DNA of 64,000 bases from an uncultured Erysipelotrichaceae bacterium (GCA_934675465.1 CAKUQM010000003.1:16275-80274); one strand, 5' to 3'; shown: positions 7,741 through 16,879, counted from the first letter of the stretch. Program-made: numbers and translations. The notes: generated by a model from the letters alone, not told the origin.

Positions 7741-9594
7741 CTAGTTATGCATATTTAGTATTGTTTCCATATCGAAATCACCACTCTTCAACAACTCAAT
7801 GTTTTCTTTTTTGCCCAAGATACTAACAACATTCAACAGTTCCGTTTCATTTTGATCCTTAATACCCAGTACTACGATGTTGTTTATTTTCTTAGGATTG
7901 TTGTCACCAAAGTCAATTCTTTGTCTAAGTGCCATCATTGAAATGCAATTCTTCTTAATGCCATCGTCCTTACCAGCATGGACAAAGGCAGTGTTTTCAG
8001 TAAGAATCATATAAGTACCATACTTATCTACTGCACTTATCATTTCATCAATATAGTGTTGATTAATTAAACCTTTATCGAATAATGGTTTGGCAGCTAA
8101 GCTAATGGCATTTCTCCAATAGATGTTTCCTTCACAAATAATTAGAGTGTCTTTGTTTAAATATTCTTTTAAACTGTGATATTCATCTTCATTTTGATTA
8201 ACTAATTGATAGCTCATCTTGCCAAAGAATAGTTCGTCTATTTTGTTGTTGATTTCTAGAATATCGTTATTATCAATCAATGGTTTAATCACTACCGTAG
8301 GTACTTCATCACAGTCAATGTTTATAGTTGAGATAATCATGTCTACGTTGTTCTTTTTGATGTAGTCCTTGTACTTATCAACTTCCATTGGACCAATAAT
8401 ATTAATGCCTGGTATTTTAGAAATTAAACGACTTTTTAAGATGCCACTTGATGCTATTCCATATGAGCATACAAGTAAGATATTTAATTCTTTACGATGA
8501 TTGTTTTCTTCATAGATGGTAGCTAAATACATAGTGATAAAAGATACTTCACTGTCATCAAATTCCACACCATATTTCTTTTCCATCTTATTTAATTTCT
8601 TAGCAGTAAAAGCATATAAAACAGGCATGGTGTATCTTATTTGATCAACAAGTTCATTCTTAACAACTATCTTGTTTCTTATACGATATAGTGCACATCT
8701 AACGTGTTGGATTAGACCTGTTGTAAAGTATTCAAGTCCTTCTAAGTCAGCTATTGGTTGATATCTTATCAATGATTTAATTAAATAGTCTGTTATATCT
8801 TGTGCTTCTTCATCTATTTCGATACTACTTAATTTAGTTAATTGATTTACTCTTTCATTAAGAATTAAGTTACCTATATAATGACTTTCATTTCTGTTTT
8901 GTACATATTTTAAAAGAATAGAATTATATTCTTCATTGATGGTTGCAGGCTTTACAATTTCATTTAACAAACAACCACTATCAATACGTTTTAAACAATA
9001 GTCTACAATGTTTAGTGTCTTGTCATAGTCGGCAAAGTCAAAGTTCATTTTTTCTTTTAGTTCATCCAACAACTTAAAACCAATATCACCACCTACATGT
9101 TTTAAATCATATTTAAAGACAAAGTGAATATAGGCATTACGAATATTTAGTTCACTTCCAACTAGCTTAATACCAGTACTCTTATTAATAAATACATTTA
9201 ACTTAAATTCATGTAGTCTATCCAAAACAGTACCAAAATCATTGATGATGGTTTGTCTTGATACTCTTAGTTCTTCAGCTATTTTTAAATAGGTAGTATT
9301 ATTCTCATTTAAAAGATGAATGATTATATAATCGATTCTCTCATTCTTATCTAAGAACCTATTCTCAAAAGTCTTTATTAATTCTTTATATTTTTCTATA
9401 TCACCATCAATCTTGATACCGTATGATGGTTTCTTTATTAAGTTAATATTATTTAATTCGATGTAGTTTAAATCATTTTGAATAGTTCTTTTAGACACAT
9501 TAAAAGTTTCTGCCAATGCATCTAATGTCATATAATCATCAGCTTTAATTAGTGTACATAGGATGTCTCTTTGTCTTTTAGTTAATTCAATCAT
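7741..9594 (-). CDS. PRD-containing transcriptional activator (BglG/MtlR-like)
   Basis: A 617-residue regulator with the layout HTH (about 1-65, LTKRQRDILCTLI), second HTH (about 85-150), two PTS regulation domains (about 180-390), a GatB-like IIB domain with its Cys in LLVCSYGIASSG (about 400), and a C-terminal IIA domain (about 475-617) with His in AFVHAGKDDG. Such proteins activate PTS operons and are tuned by HPr/EII phosphorylation of PRD His residues. As first gene of the operon it probably controls its own downstream PTS genes. The long AT-rich leader (9595-9900) carries repeated hairpins that could be operators. Confidence 0.88.
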   Translation of the reverse strand: MIELTKRQRDILCTLIKADDYMTLDALAETFNVSKRTIQNDLNYIELNNINLIKKPSYGIKIDGDIEKYKELIKTFENRFLDKNERIDYIIIHLLNENNTTYLKIAEELRVSRQTIINDFGTVLDRLHEFKLNVFINKSTGIKLVGSELNIRNAYIHFVFKYDLKHVGGDIGFKLLDELKEKMNFDFADYDKTLNIVDYCLKRIDSGCLLNEIVKPATINEEYNSILLKYVQNRNESHYIGNLILNERVNQLTKLSSIEIDEEAQDITDYLIKSLIRYQPIADLEGLEYFTTGLIQHVRCALYRIRNKIVVKNELVDQIRYTMPVLYAFTAKKLNKMEKKYGVEFDDSEVSFITMYLATIYEENNHRKELNILLVCSYGIASSGILKSRLISKIPGINIIGPMEVDKYKDYIKKNNVDMIISTINIDCDEVPTVVIKPLIDNNDILEINNKIDELFFGKMSYQLVNQNEDEYHSLKEYLNKDTLIICEGNIYWRNAISLAAKPLFDKGLINQHYIDEMISAVDKYGTYMILTENTAFVHAGKDDGIKKNCISMMALRQRIDFGDNNPKKINNIVVLGIKDQNETELLNVVSILGKKENIELLKSGDFDMETILNMHN

Positions 9595-9720
9595 AACTAC
9601 TCCTAACTTGATTATCCCATTGCCTATAAATTGTATAAATCATAAATCATTTCACCTATTGTGGCAACTTTTATGCTTATTAAACACAAACAAAAAGTCC
9701 TATGCCGATAATTTAATAAT

Positions 9721-9766
9721 TTACTAAACTATCCGTCTAAATAAATTTATTTTTTTAATTTAGTAA
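9721..9766. repeat. TTACTAAA-type hairpin repeat A
   Basis: TTACTAAA (9721-9728) and TTTAGTAA (9759-9766) form an inverted pair with GTCTAAAT (9735-9742) inside. It belongs to the same family as 9801-9862, 17108-17170 and 17219-17267. Confidence 0.6.
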
Positions 9767-9800
9767 GTTAGAAATCTCCAGTGTTTATGCGCATTTTCGC

Positions 9801-9862
9801 AATTCATCCGTCTAAATATCCGTCTAAATAAATATAATTTTCATAGTTTAGTAAGATGAATT
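9801..9862. repeat. Hairpin repeat B with tandem 12-bp units
   Basis: ATCCGTCTAAAT occurs twice in tandem (9806-9817, 9818-9829), followed by TTTAGTAAGAT (9847-9857). Outer arms AATTCATC (9801-9808) and GATGAATT (9855-9862) pair exactly. The layout, direct tandem units then one inverted unit, recurs at 17.1 kb. Confidence 0.6.
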
Positions 9863-9905
9863 TGTTTTGATAATATAAATAGAAACAATTACGATATTTA
9901 TAGAA

Positions 9906-9990
9906 AACTAACCCGCGTGGAATATAGCTGAGCTGGCTGTGCCAGTAAGACTTAGTCGATATGCTCATGCTCCTGGGGTTAGTTTTTTCT
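9906..9990. ncRNA. Candidate structured RNA element / bidirectional terminator
   Basis: AACTAACCC (9906-9914) pairs with GGGTTAGTT (9976-9984) and encloses about 60 GC-richer bases that contain a CTGGC-TGT-GCCAG hairpin. On the plus strand a run of T follows (TTTTTTCT); on the minus strand the reverse arm is followed by TTTTC. I do not recognise a known riboswitch or sRNA class. It may be an elaborate terminator or a small RNA. Confidence 0.4.
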
Positions 9991-9997
9991 TTGAATT

Positions 9998-10024
9998 TAA
10001 AAAGAATCTAGAATAAACTAGACT
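9998..10024 (-). terminator. Terminator of the dehydratase operon
   Basis: On the minus strand AGTCTAG pairs with CTAGATT (10018-10024 with 10005-10011) and is followed by CTTTTT, 10 bases after the dehydratase stop codon. Confidence 0.6.
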
Positions 10025-10033
10025 CTCTTATAA

Positions 10034-11773
10034 CTAATCATCATATTCTAGATAAGCACCTTTCATTGGACTTACCGCATGTCTTGCAAACATCCTTAAG
10101 ACACCTGTTTTATACTTAGGTGGTTTAGGAATCCAATTTTGTTTACGCTTCTCTAACACTTTATTTACTTCATCAATTGGCATCTCTTTTCCCTTAATAC
10201 CAACTACATTTAGTTTTCTTAAAGGAACATTAATCTCAATAATGTCGCCATCTTCTACAAGCGCTATTGGACCACCACTTTGAGCTTCGGGACTACAGTG
10301 TCCAATAACCGGACCTGTTGAAGCACCAGAGAATCTACCATCAGTAATTAGTGCAATACTTCTACCTAATTCTTTATCAGAACTAATAGCCTCTGAAGTA
10401 TAAAACATTTCAGGCATGCCAGAGCCCTTTGGACCCTCATATCTAATAAACACTGCATCACCCTTGTTTATCTTATGATGTAATACTGCATCAAGACACT
10501 CTTCTTCACTATCAAAGACTCTTGCGTTTAACTTGGCTACAAACATTTCTTTCGGACAAGCAGTATGCTTAATAACGGCTCCCTCAGGTGCTAGATTGCC
10601 CTTTAATATAGCAATAGAACCATCAGTACCAATGGTATGAATTACATCTTCTTTCTTGATTTCAACATTGTTTCTCTTACCAAAATCCTCTAACCACTTA
10701 TTACATCTATCATAGAAACCATTATTTCTTAATTCTTCTAGATTCTCACCTAAGGTTTTTCCAGTAACAGTCATAACATCCAAATGAAGACAATCTTTAA
10801 TTTCTTCCATAATGGCTGGAACACCACCTGCATAATAGAAGACTTCAGCGGGCCATTTACCACTAGGTCTTATATCTAATAAGTATTTAGCATTACGATG
10901 TAATCTATCAAAAGTATCTGCATCTAATTCAATGCCCAATTCATGAGCGATTGCGGGAATATGTAATAGGCAATTTGTGCTACCTGAAATAGCAGCATGA
11001 ACCATGATTGCATTTTCAAAGCTCTTTAAAGTAAGAATATCACTTGGTTTCATATTATCTTCATAAGCCATTTCTACAACACGTTCACCAGCTTTTTTAG
11101 CATATTCTAGTAAGTCAGGACTATCACTTGGCATAAGAGCACTACCAGGTAATGCCAAGCCTAAGCTTTCAGCCATTATTTGCATACTAGAAGCGGTGCC
11201 AATAAAACTACAAGCACCACAACCAGGACAAGCATTGCACTTTGCCCAATCCAATTCTTCCTTAGATATTTCATTTCTTTGATACCTTGCACTATACATG
11301 CCAAGCTGTTCAAGTGTTAACATTTTAGGACCAGCCTTCATAGTACCACCTGGTACGATAATAGATGGTACATTCACTCTTAACATACCAATCATATTTC
11401 CTGGTAAACCCTTATCACAACTTGCTAAATAAACAGCACCATCAAAAACAGTCGCATTACCCTGTATTTCAATCATGTTAGCTATCATTTCTCTACTTGC
11501 TAAACTATAGTTAATACCATCTGTTCCTTGGCTTTCACCATCACAAATATCTGTGACAAAATATCTTGCACCAAAGCCACCAGCTTCATATACACCATTT
11601 CTAACTTCTTCAACTAGCTTGTCTAAATGACCACTACCTGGGTGGCTATCTCCAAATGTTGATTCAATAAAGATTTGTGGTTTATCTAAATCTTCCTTTT
11701 TCCAACCAGTACCAATTCTTAAGGGATCAAGTTCTGGTGCTAGTTCTCTCATTTTTCTACTTTTTAATTCCAT
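10034..11773 (-). CDS. IlvD/Edd-family sugar-acid dehydratase
   Basis: Iron-sulfur dehydratase of about 579 residues. Conserved elements seen: CDGESQGTDGINYSLASREM near the N-terminus, the ASCDKGLPGN cluster, and CPGCGACSFIGTASSMQ near residue 185, which together supply the cluster-binding cysteines of the family. The family includes dihydroxy-acid dehydratase, 6-phosphogluconate dehydratase and pentonate/hexonate dehydratases; it removes water from 2,3-dihydroxy acids to give 2-keto-3-deoxy acids. Context (PTS, aldolase, alcohol dehydrogenase, no branched-chain genes) argues for a sugar-acid substrate. The ATG at 11773 is chosen because GAGG lies just upstream; the frame extends to 11800 but overlaps an inverted repeat. 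Confidence 0.85.
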   Translation of the reverse strand: MELKSRKMRELAPELDPLRIGTGWKKEDLDKPQIFIESTFGDSHPGSGHLDKLVEEVRNGVYEAGGFGARYFVTDICDGESQGTDGINYSLASREMIANMIEIQGNATVFDGAVYLASCDKGLPGNMIGMLRVNVPSIIVPGGTMKAGPKMLTLEQLGMYSARYQRNEISKEELDWAKCNACPGCGACSFIGTASSMQIMAESLGLALPGSALMPSDSPDLLEYAKKAGERVVEMAYEDNMKPSDILTLKSFENAIMVHAAISGSTNCLLHIPAIAHELGIELDADTFDRLHRNAKYLLDIRPSGKWPAEVFYYAGGVPAIMEEIKDCLHLDVMTVTGKTLGENLEELRNNGFYDRCNKWLEDFGKRNNVEIKKEDVIHTIGTDGSIAILKGNLAPEGAVIKHTACPKEMFVAKLNARVFDSEEECLDAVLHHKINKGDAVFIRYEGPKGSGMPEMFYTSEAISSDKELGRSIALITDGRFSGASTGPVIGHCSPEAQSGGPIALVEDGDIIEINVPLRKLNVVGIKGKEMPIDEVNKVLEKRKQNWIPKPPKYKTGVLRMFARHAVSPMKGAYLEYDD

Positions 11774-11790
11774 ATATACCTCAAAATTAA

Positions 11791-11818
11791 AATCAAGCAC
11801 GATTATACATGCTTGATT
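11791..11818. promoter_or_regulatory. Inverted repeat before the dehydratase gene
   Basis: AATCAAGCA (11791-11799) pairs with TGCTTGATT (11810-11818), 9 bp with a 10-base loop. It fills the gap between the alcohol dehydrogenase stop and the dehydratase ribosome binding site and is followed on the minus strand by TTTTAATTTT. It could attenuate transcription into the dehydratase gene or protect the mRNA end. Confidence 0.55.
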
Positions 11819-11825
11819 ATATTAC

Positions 11826-13001
11826 CTATTTACTTAATTCGTAGATGGCCATTACATCCTTTTTATACATAGGAACAAAGTGACCTACAGGAACCTTATC
11901 TTGTGTTGTACACTTATCCGCCATTTCCTCAAATCTATCAAATGGAATATTCGCTTCTGATAATGTTGTAGGCATGCCAATTGACTTAGACCAAGCAACT
12001 AATCTATTTATGCCTTCCTTAACAATAGCATCCTTATCATCATGAGATAATTTAACATCCCATACATTTTCTGCCCATTGTACAAAACGATCAATATTAT
12101 GCTTATAAACATATTCCATCCAATGTGGAGTGATAATAGCAAGTGATGCTCCATGAGTTGTATCATAAATACCACTTAGTTCCATACCAATTCTATGACT
12201 TGCCCAATCTTGTTCACGACCAGTATTTAATAAGCCATTGTGTGCAATAGAACCAGCCCACATAATTTCAGAACGATATTGATAATTATCAGGTTCTGCA
12301 TAAGTCTTTGGACCATAGTTGATAATAGTCTTCATGACCGCTTCACACATCCTATCAGTTAAATCAACATGTTCGGTATTAGTAAAATATCTTTCCATAA
12401 CATGAGACAACATATCGAAGACACCAGCACCAATTTGATACTTAGGTAATGAATAAGTTAGTTCAGGATCTAGTATTGCAAATACAGGTCTAATCGCATC
12501 ATTATTAATGCTCTTCTTTAGCCATCCTTCTTCATTAGTTACTACACAGCTTAAACTAGTTTCGCTTCCTGCTGCTGGAATAGTTAAAATTGAACATACT
12601 TTGATTGTATCTGTAGGAGCTTTGCCATTAAAGAAATCCCATACATCACCATTGTATTTAGCACCACAGCCAACGGCCTTGGCAGTGTCAATTACACTGC
12701 CGCCGCCGATTGCAATGATGAAATCAATAGGCTGTTTCTTGCAGATTTCAATACCTTCGTATACTTTACTTAATCGAGGATTAGGTTTAACACCGCCTAA
12801 CTCTACATAATCAATTTCTGCTGACTTAAGATTATCTACAACCTTATTAAATAAGCCATTAGTTTTAATACGATCAGAGCCGTAGACAATCATTACCTTC
12901 TTAGCATTAGGACTATTTTCTCTAATCTTCTTTGCTAGTTTAGATACTCCGTCTTTCCCAAATATTACTTGAGTTACATATGTAAACACAAAATCTTCCA
13001 T
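11826..13001 (-). CDS. Iron-containing alcohol dehydrogenase (YqhD/BDH-like)
   Basis: A 391-residue group III alcohol dehydrogenase. IAIGGGSVIDTAKAVG (about 95-110) is the nucleotide-binding motif; metal ligands are visible in GAGVFDMLSHVMERYF (Asp and His, about 193-208), DWASHRIGMEL (His near 264) and YDTTHGASLA (His near 278). Enzymes of this subgroup reduce aldehydes with NAD(P)H. Within an operon that holds an aldolase, the likely job is reduction of the aldehyde cleaved from a sugar phosphate, as FucO does for lactaldehyde. It is spaced 11 bp from the aldolase gene. Confidence 0.87.
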   Translation of the reverse strand: MEDFVFTYVTQVIFGKDGVSKLAKKIRENSPNAKKVMIVYGSDRIKTNGLFNKVVDNLKSAEIDYVELGGVKPNPRLSKVYEGIEICKKQPIDFIIAIGGGSVIDTAKAVGCGAKYNGDVWDFFNGKAPTDTIKVCSILTIPAAGSETSLSCVVTNEEGWLKKSINNDAIRPVFAILDPELTYSLPKYQIGAGVFDMLSHVMERYFTNTEHVDLTDRMCEAVMKTIINYGPKTYAEPDNYQYRSEIMWAGSIAHNGLLNTGREQDWASHRIGMELSGIYDTTHGASLAIITPHWMEYVYKHNIDRFVQWAENVWDVKLSHDDKDAIVKEGINRLVAWSKSIGMPTTLSEANIPFDRFEEMADKCTTQDKVPVGHFVPMYKKDVMAIYELSK

Positions 13002-13012
13002 AAAATACCACC

Positions 13013-13876
13013 TTATCTATATAAGCTTGCCTTGCCTACAGAATTAAACAACTCCATTTTATTCTTAACTACTGCCTTAGTATCAACAATAGCTGGTCCC
13101 ATTACTTTAGCAGGAACAAAGCCGCCTGTTTCTTTATATACTTCATCTAACTTCTTGAAATATGCATACTTGATATCACTTGAAATATTTACTTTGGCAA
13201 TACCAATCTTACAAGCCTTAGCAATTTCATCATCTGGATTATTAGAACCACCATGTAATACTAGAGGTACAGGAGCAATCTTCTTAATTTCCTCTAATAA
13301 TTCAAGTTGTAACTTTGGAGTATAACCCTTTGGATAAATACCATGTGCTGTACCAATAGCGATAGCCAAACAGTCTACACCAGTCTTTTCTACAAAGTCC
13401 ACTACATCCTCAGGACGAGTATAAGTAATATTAGTTACACCACCTTCATCAGAATTACCTATAGCACCAATAGTACCGATTTCACCTTCAACTGTAACAC
13501 CAGCTGCATGAGCAATTTCTACTACCTTCTTAGTCAACGCAACATTTTCTTCATAAGGAAGAGTAGAACCATCAATCATTACACTAGTGAAACCAGCTTG
13601 AATTGCCCTAACACACTCTTCAACTGTATGGCCATGATCTAGGTGTAGTGCAAATGGTACCCTAGAATCCTTACATCTTTCAATTACATATTTATAGAAA
13701 TCTTTTGTAACGAATTCAAATTCACCTGCAGAAGCTTCAATGATAGCTGGAGAATCACTCTCTTCAGCTTGTTCAACTACTGACCTAACAAGAGCTAACT
13801 CAGTAGCATTGAACGCACCAACAGCATAGTCTCTATCTTTTGCCTTGTCCAAAAGATATTTCATACTTACCAACAT
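13013..13876 (-). CDS. Class II ketose-bisphosphate aldolase (FbaA/GatY/KbaY-like)
   Basis: A 287-residue Zn-dependent aldolase that splits or forms ketose (bis)phosphates to dihydroxyacetone phosphate plus an aldehyde. Visible motifs: LHLDHGHTVEECVRAIQAG (Zn His, catalytic Asp, about 77-95), VEGEIGTIG (about 130), AIGTAHGIYP (Zn His, about 175) and LVLHGGSNNPDDEI (Zn His, about 205). The ATG at 13876 has AGGAG upstream. Because it sits in a PTS operon rather than with glycolysis genes, a GatY/KbaY- or sugar-1-phosphate-type substrate is more likely than fructose bisphosphate alone. Confidence 0.88.
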   Translation of the reverse strand: MLVSMKYLLDKAKDRDYAVGAFNATELALVRSVVEQAEESDSPAIIEASAGEFEFVTKDFYKYVIERCKDSRVPFALHLDHGHTVEECVRAIQAGFTSVMIDGSTLPYEENVALTKKVVEIAHAAGVTVEGEIGTIGAIGNSDEGGVTNITYTRPEDVVDFVEKTGVDCLAIAIGTAHGIYPKGYTPKLQLELLEEIKKIAPVPLVLHGGSNNPDDEIAKACKIGIAKVNISSDIKYAYFKKLDEVYKETGGFVPAKVMGPAIVDTKAVVKNKMELFNSVGKASLYR

Positions 13877-13887
13877 ACTTTTATCTC

Positions 13888-14967
13888 CTATTCGATAACT
13901 AAATCATCAGAATCATCAACATCAGCTGAACCAAGATTTACAAGACCTGCTTTTTCATCAGCTTCTGTAACTGGCTTTTTAATAATTGCAAGAACAACAC
14001 CTGTAATTACTGAACCAATCGCAAGAGCTAAACAGAACATGCCTGGGTTTGTGAATAGTGGAACTGTTAACATACCACCATGTACTACTGGAGCTTCAGT
14101 TCCCCACACCATACATAGACCACCACCGATAGCACTACCGATACAACAAGCGATAACAACTCTTACTAAGTCTCTAGCAGCAATTGGGATGACACCTTCA
14201 GTAATCATACAAATTCCCATTGGAACTGCAGCCTTTAATTGTTCTTTTTCAGCACTTGTGAACTTCTTAGGTTGTAATAGACATGCAACTGCGATACCAA
14301 ATGGAGGAACCATAGAGCCTAAGAACTTAATTGATTCTGGACCATATACACCATCAGCTAATAGACCATTTACGAAAGTAGAAGCTGTCTTGTTGATAGG
14401 ACCACCAAAGTCGAAACATGCCATTGCACCAACGATTGCACCAAAAACAAACTTAGAACCGTTGCTCATGCTAGCTAACCAACCTTGTAATGAATTAATA
14501 ATCCATGCAAATGGAATACCTAGAACATAGTACATCAATAAACAACATACAACAGTTGTTAAGAATGGGATAATCATTACAGGTAATAAACCCTTCATCC
14601 AAGCTGGAGTATGAGGAGCTAGGTACTTTTGTAAGAATAATACGAAGTAACCAATTAAGAAGCCACCAACGATACCACCAATAAATCCTGATTTGATGCT
14701 AGTACACACAAAGCCCATGATGATACCAGGCGCAATACCTAATCTTCCACAAATAGAGTATGCAGTACCTGCAGCGATAACAGGAACAACTAGGTTCATA
14801 CCAAATCCTCCAATACTATATAGGTAGAAACCTAATCCTTCAGTAGCTTGTCTAACGTTTGGATCAATTACTTGACCAAGAGCCATACTTAGACCAGCAG
14901 CGACAACAAGCGGAATCATGTAACCGATTGCTGTCATAACATGTTTTTTAATTTCGAACTTTTTCAT
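13888..14967 (-). CDS. PTS IIC permease, fructose family
   Basis: A 359-residue membrane permease with eight to nine hydrophobic segments. VMTAIGYMIPLVVAAGLSMA at the N-terminus, GIAPGIIMGFV, FDFGGPINKTAS near 185 and GAEAPVVHGG-like TEAPVVHGG near 290 are hallmarks of the fructose/mannitol-type IIC domain. It is a free-standing IIC (FruA normally fuses A, B and C). The gene follows IIB by 18 bp. The sugar is unknown; the downstream dehydratase suggests it is not simple fructose. Confidence 0.88.
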   Translation of the reverse strand: MKKFEIKKHVMTAIGYMIPLVVAAGLSMALGQVIDPNVRQATEGLGFYLYSIGGFGMNLVVPVIAAGTAYSICGRLGIAPGIIMGFVCTSIKSGFIGGIVGGFLIGYFVLFLQKYLAPHTPAWMKGLLPVMIIPFLTTVVCCLLMYYVLGIPFAWIINSLQGWLASMSNGSKFVFGAIVGAMACFDFGGPINKTASTFVNGLLADGVYGPESIKFLGSMVPPFGIAVACLLQPKKFTSAEKEQLKAAVPMGICMITEGVIPIAARDLVRVVIACCIGSAIGGGLCMVWGTEAPVVHGGMLTVPLFTNPGMFCLALAIGSVITGVVLAIIKKPVTEADEKAGLVNLGSADVDDSDDLVIE

Positions 14968-14985
14968 ATTAACCCCCTTCGAAAA

Positions 14986-15309
14986 TTATTTCTTTAACTT
15001 ACTTTCCATTGCCTTTTCAAGCTTAGCGATAAATCCTAATGGATTAGAAATTACTTTTGCAGTACCAATCCTAACAATTGGCTTACCCTCAAACCTTTCT
15101 TCTCCAGAAACTCTTACATCAGCTGCTAAGACAACAACATCAGCATTTTTAATATCTTCCGGTGTTAATTCAAACTCAACACCGATAGTTCCTTGTGTCT
15201 CAATCTTACAACTATGTCCTCTTTGCTGCGCTGCTTGTATCAACACTTCCCTGCACATATAGGTATGTGCAATTCCTGCTGGACATGCAGAAATACCTAC
15301 AATATTCAT
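14986..15309 (-). CDS. PTS IIB component, fructose type
   Basis: A 107-residue IIB protein. VGISACPAGIAHTYMC (about residues 3-18) contains the phospho-Cys of fructose-type IIB domains, followed by the typical KIETQGTIGVE segment (about 36-46). It phosphorylates the sugar in the adjacent IIC. Twelve bases separate it from the IIA gene. Confidence 0.9.
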   Translation of the reverse strand: MNIVGISACPAGIAHTYMCREVLIQAAQQRGHSCKIETQGTIGVEFELTPEDIKNADVVVLAADVRVSGEERFEGKPIVRIGTAKVISNPLGFIAKLEKAMESKLKK

Positions 15310-15321
15310 CTTTTCTCCTTT

Positions 15322-15774
15322 CTATTCTTTACTGAATATGTTAATGACTACTTCCTTATCTTCTGTAGTCTTTAAGGTCTCTACTATACTTTGATCACAT
15401 AGTTTCATTGCTACACGAGATAGCACCTTAACTAGTTCTGCCTTATCTTTATTAGCGATAGCCATCATTACAAATACGTTAACTGGCTGATTATCAATTG
15501 ATTCCCAAGGAATCAACTTGTCGCTTCTACAAACTGCTATACAAGATTTGTTTACACCATCAGATTTGCCATGAGGAATACATAAATTGTTAACCATTCC
15601 AGTTGGACCCTCTTTTTCTCTTTCATAAACATCTTTTAGAAATTGTTCCTTATCATTTAGAACACCACTCTTATCAAAGATATCTACAATCTCTTTTAAG
15701 ATCTCATCTTTAGTACTTCCTTTTAGATGAAAATCAATTCTTGTTTCATCTAACGCTGTTGTCATATCTATCAT
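15322..15774 (-). CDS. PTS IIA component, fructose/Ntr type
   Basis: A 150-residue PTS_EIIA_2 domain. The active His lies in NLCIPHGKSDGV (about residue 68). It is the first gene of a six-gene operon (IIA-IIB-IIC-aldolase-alcohol dehydrogenase-dehydratase) and has a strong AGGAGG ribosome binding site. The operon promoter and a cre site lie immediately upstream and the RpiR-type regulator is transcribed divergently. Confidence 0.9.
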   Translation of the reverse strand: MIDMTTALDETRIDFHLKGSTKDEILKEIVDIFDKSGVLNDKEQFLKDVYEREKEGPTGMVNNLCIPHGKSDGVNKSCIAVCRSDKLIPWESIDNQPVNVFVMMAIANKDKAELVKVLSRVAMKLCDQSIVETLKTTEDKEVVINIFSKE

Positions 15775-15787
15775 TTAGTTTTCCTCC

Positions 15788-15801
15788 TGCAAGCGGTTTC
15801 A
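15788..15801. promoter_or_regulatory. CcpA cre-like operator
   Basis: TGCAAGCGGTTTCA fits the catabolite-response consensus TGWAANCGNTNWCA at all but one position (C for W at position 3). It lies between the promoter and the first gene of the fructose-family PTS operon, a placement that fits roadblock repression when preferred sugars are present. Confidence 0.65.
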
Positions 15802-15815
15802 ATTTCGACACCTTT

Positions 15816-15843
15816 ATTGTATCGAATTTTTTTCTTTTTGCAA
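15816..15843 (-). promoter_or_regulatory. Promoter of the fructose-family PTS operon
   Basis: On the minus strand a TTGCAA -35 box (15838-15843) and a TACAAT -10 box (15816-15821) are separated by 16 bp. A short inverted pair TTCGA/TCGAA overlaps the -10 area and could be an RpiR operator. Confidence 0.6.
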
Positions 15844-15936
15844 CACTAAATAAAAAATATTTTTCTTTTTTACAAAAAAGTATTTAAAAACCCTTTAAAA
15901 TAGGCAATAATAGAATTGTTAAAGGAATAATAATTT

Positions 15937-16800
15937 ATGAAAAAAACAAAATCACTGTCATATACGACAAGAATTAACTCAGTATATCCTTCTTTAAACG
16001 ATACTGAAAAAAAGATTGCTGACTATATTTCTAACAACATCAAAGTCGTATCACACTCTACTATTAGTCAAATTTCTAGTGCCATTGGCGTTGCCGATTC
16101 AACTTTCTTTAAATTCACTAAAATGTTAGGCTATGATGGCTTCACAGATTTTAAGATTGCCTTATTAACAGAAGACTTTGACCCAGAAATATCATTAAAG
16201 AAAGAAATAGACAAAAAAGATGATGATTCTTCAATTGCCAAGAAAATATGTGAATCTAGCAAGCGTTCTATAAACAACACCATAGAATTAATTGATTCTA
16301 AGACATTTAAAAAAGCTGTTGATTATATTACAACAGCTAGACAAGTTGCTTTCTTTGGACTTGGTGGTTCTAATGTTATGGCCTTTGATGCCTATCATTT
16401 ATTTATGAGATCACCTTTTAAATGTATCTATAATTGTGACTACGATATGCAAACTATGGCAGCTTCTTTATTATCAAAAGAAGATGTTGCGATTATCATA
16501 TCTCACTCAGGAAAAACTTCTGGTGCTATAGAAATAGAAAATATTTGTCTTGAAAACAAAGTTCCTGTTATTGCGATATCTTCTAATCCTATATCTCCTA
16601 TAGCAAAAGCAGCTAACATCTTATTACAATCTGCTACTGATGAACTAACTTATAGATCTGAGTCTATGCCTTCTAGAGTATCTCAATATTGTATTATCAA
16701 CGCTTTATTTGTTACATCAATGCTTAGAGATCAGGATAACTCAACTAGAACCATTGATACTATTCATAAAACATTGAGTAAGATTGAAAAGAATAAATAA
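15937..16800 (+). CDS. RpiR/MurR-family transcriptional regulator
   Basis: A 287-residue regulator: N-terminal helix-turn-helix (about 1-80, with SQISSAIGVADSTFFKFTK as recognition region) and a C-terminal SIS domain (about 110-260) with FFGLGGSNVMAFDAYHLF and ISHSGKTSGAIEIE, the phosphosugar-sensing loops. RpiR proteins repress or activate sugar operons in response to a phosphosugar. Divergent placement from the PTS operon makes that operon the obvious target. Ribosome binding site AAAGGA precedes the ATG. Confidence 0.9.
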   Translation: MKKTKSLSYTTRINSVYPSLNDTEKKIADYISNNIKVVSHSTISQISSAIGVADSTFFKFTKMLGYDGFTDFKIALLTEDFDPEISLKKEIDKKDDDSSIAKKICESSKRSINNTIELIDSKTFKKAVDYITTARQVAFFGLGGSNVMAFDAYHLFMRSPFKCIYNCDYDMQTMAASLLSKEDVAIIISHSGKTSGAIEIENICLENKVPVIAISSNPISPIAKAANILLQSATDELTYRSESMPSRVSQYCIINALFVTSMLRDQDNSTRTIDTIHKTLSKIEKNK

Positions 16801-16879
16801 AATCCATATTCAACCATAAATTTTGAACACAAGTAGTCGTTACTGATAACAGGCTCTTTTCATATTACACAAATTAATA

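Larger units (their letters stand above)
9595..10033. other. 439-bp intergenic region with repeats, a structured element and a terminator
   Basis: No ORF is visible. The region holds two hairpin repeats (9721-9766, 9801-9862), a 79-base structured element closed by a 9-bp stem (9906-9984) and the terminator of the dehydratase operon (9998-10024). It must also contain the promoter of the PRD regulator at 9594. Confidence 0.7.

Noticed and set aside
9906..9984. A tRNA, because TAGCTGAGCTGG resembles a D-arm.
   Set aside because: The closing stem is in the wrong place relative to the D-arm-like part, and there is no T-arm or anticodon stem in register.
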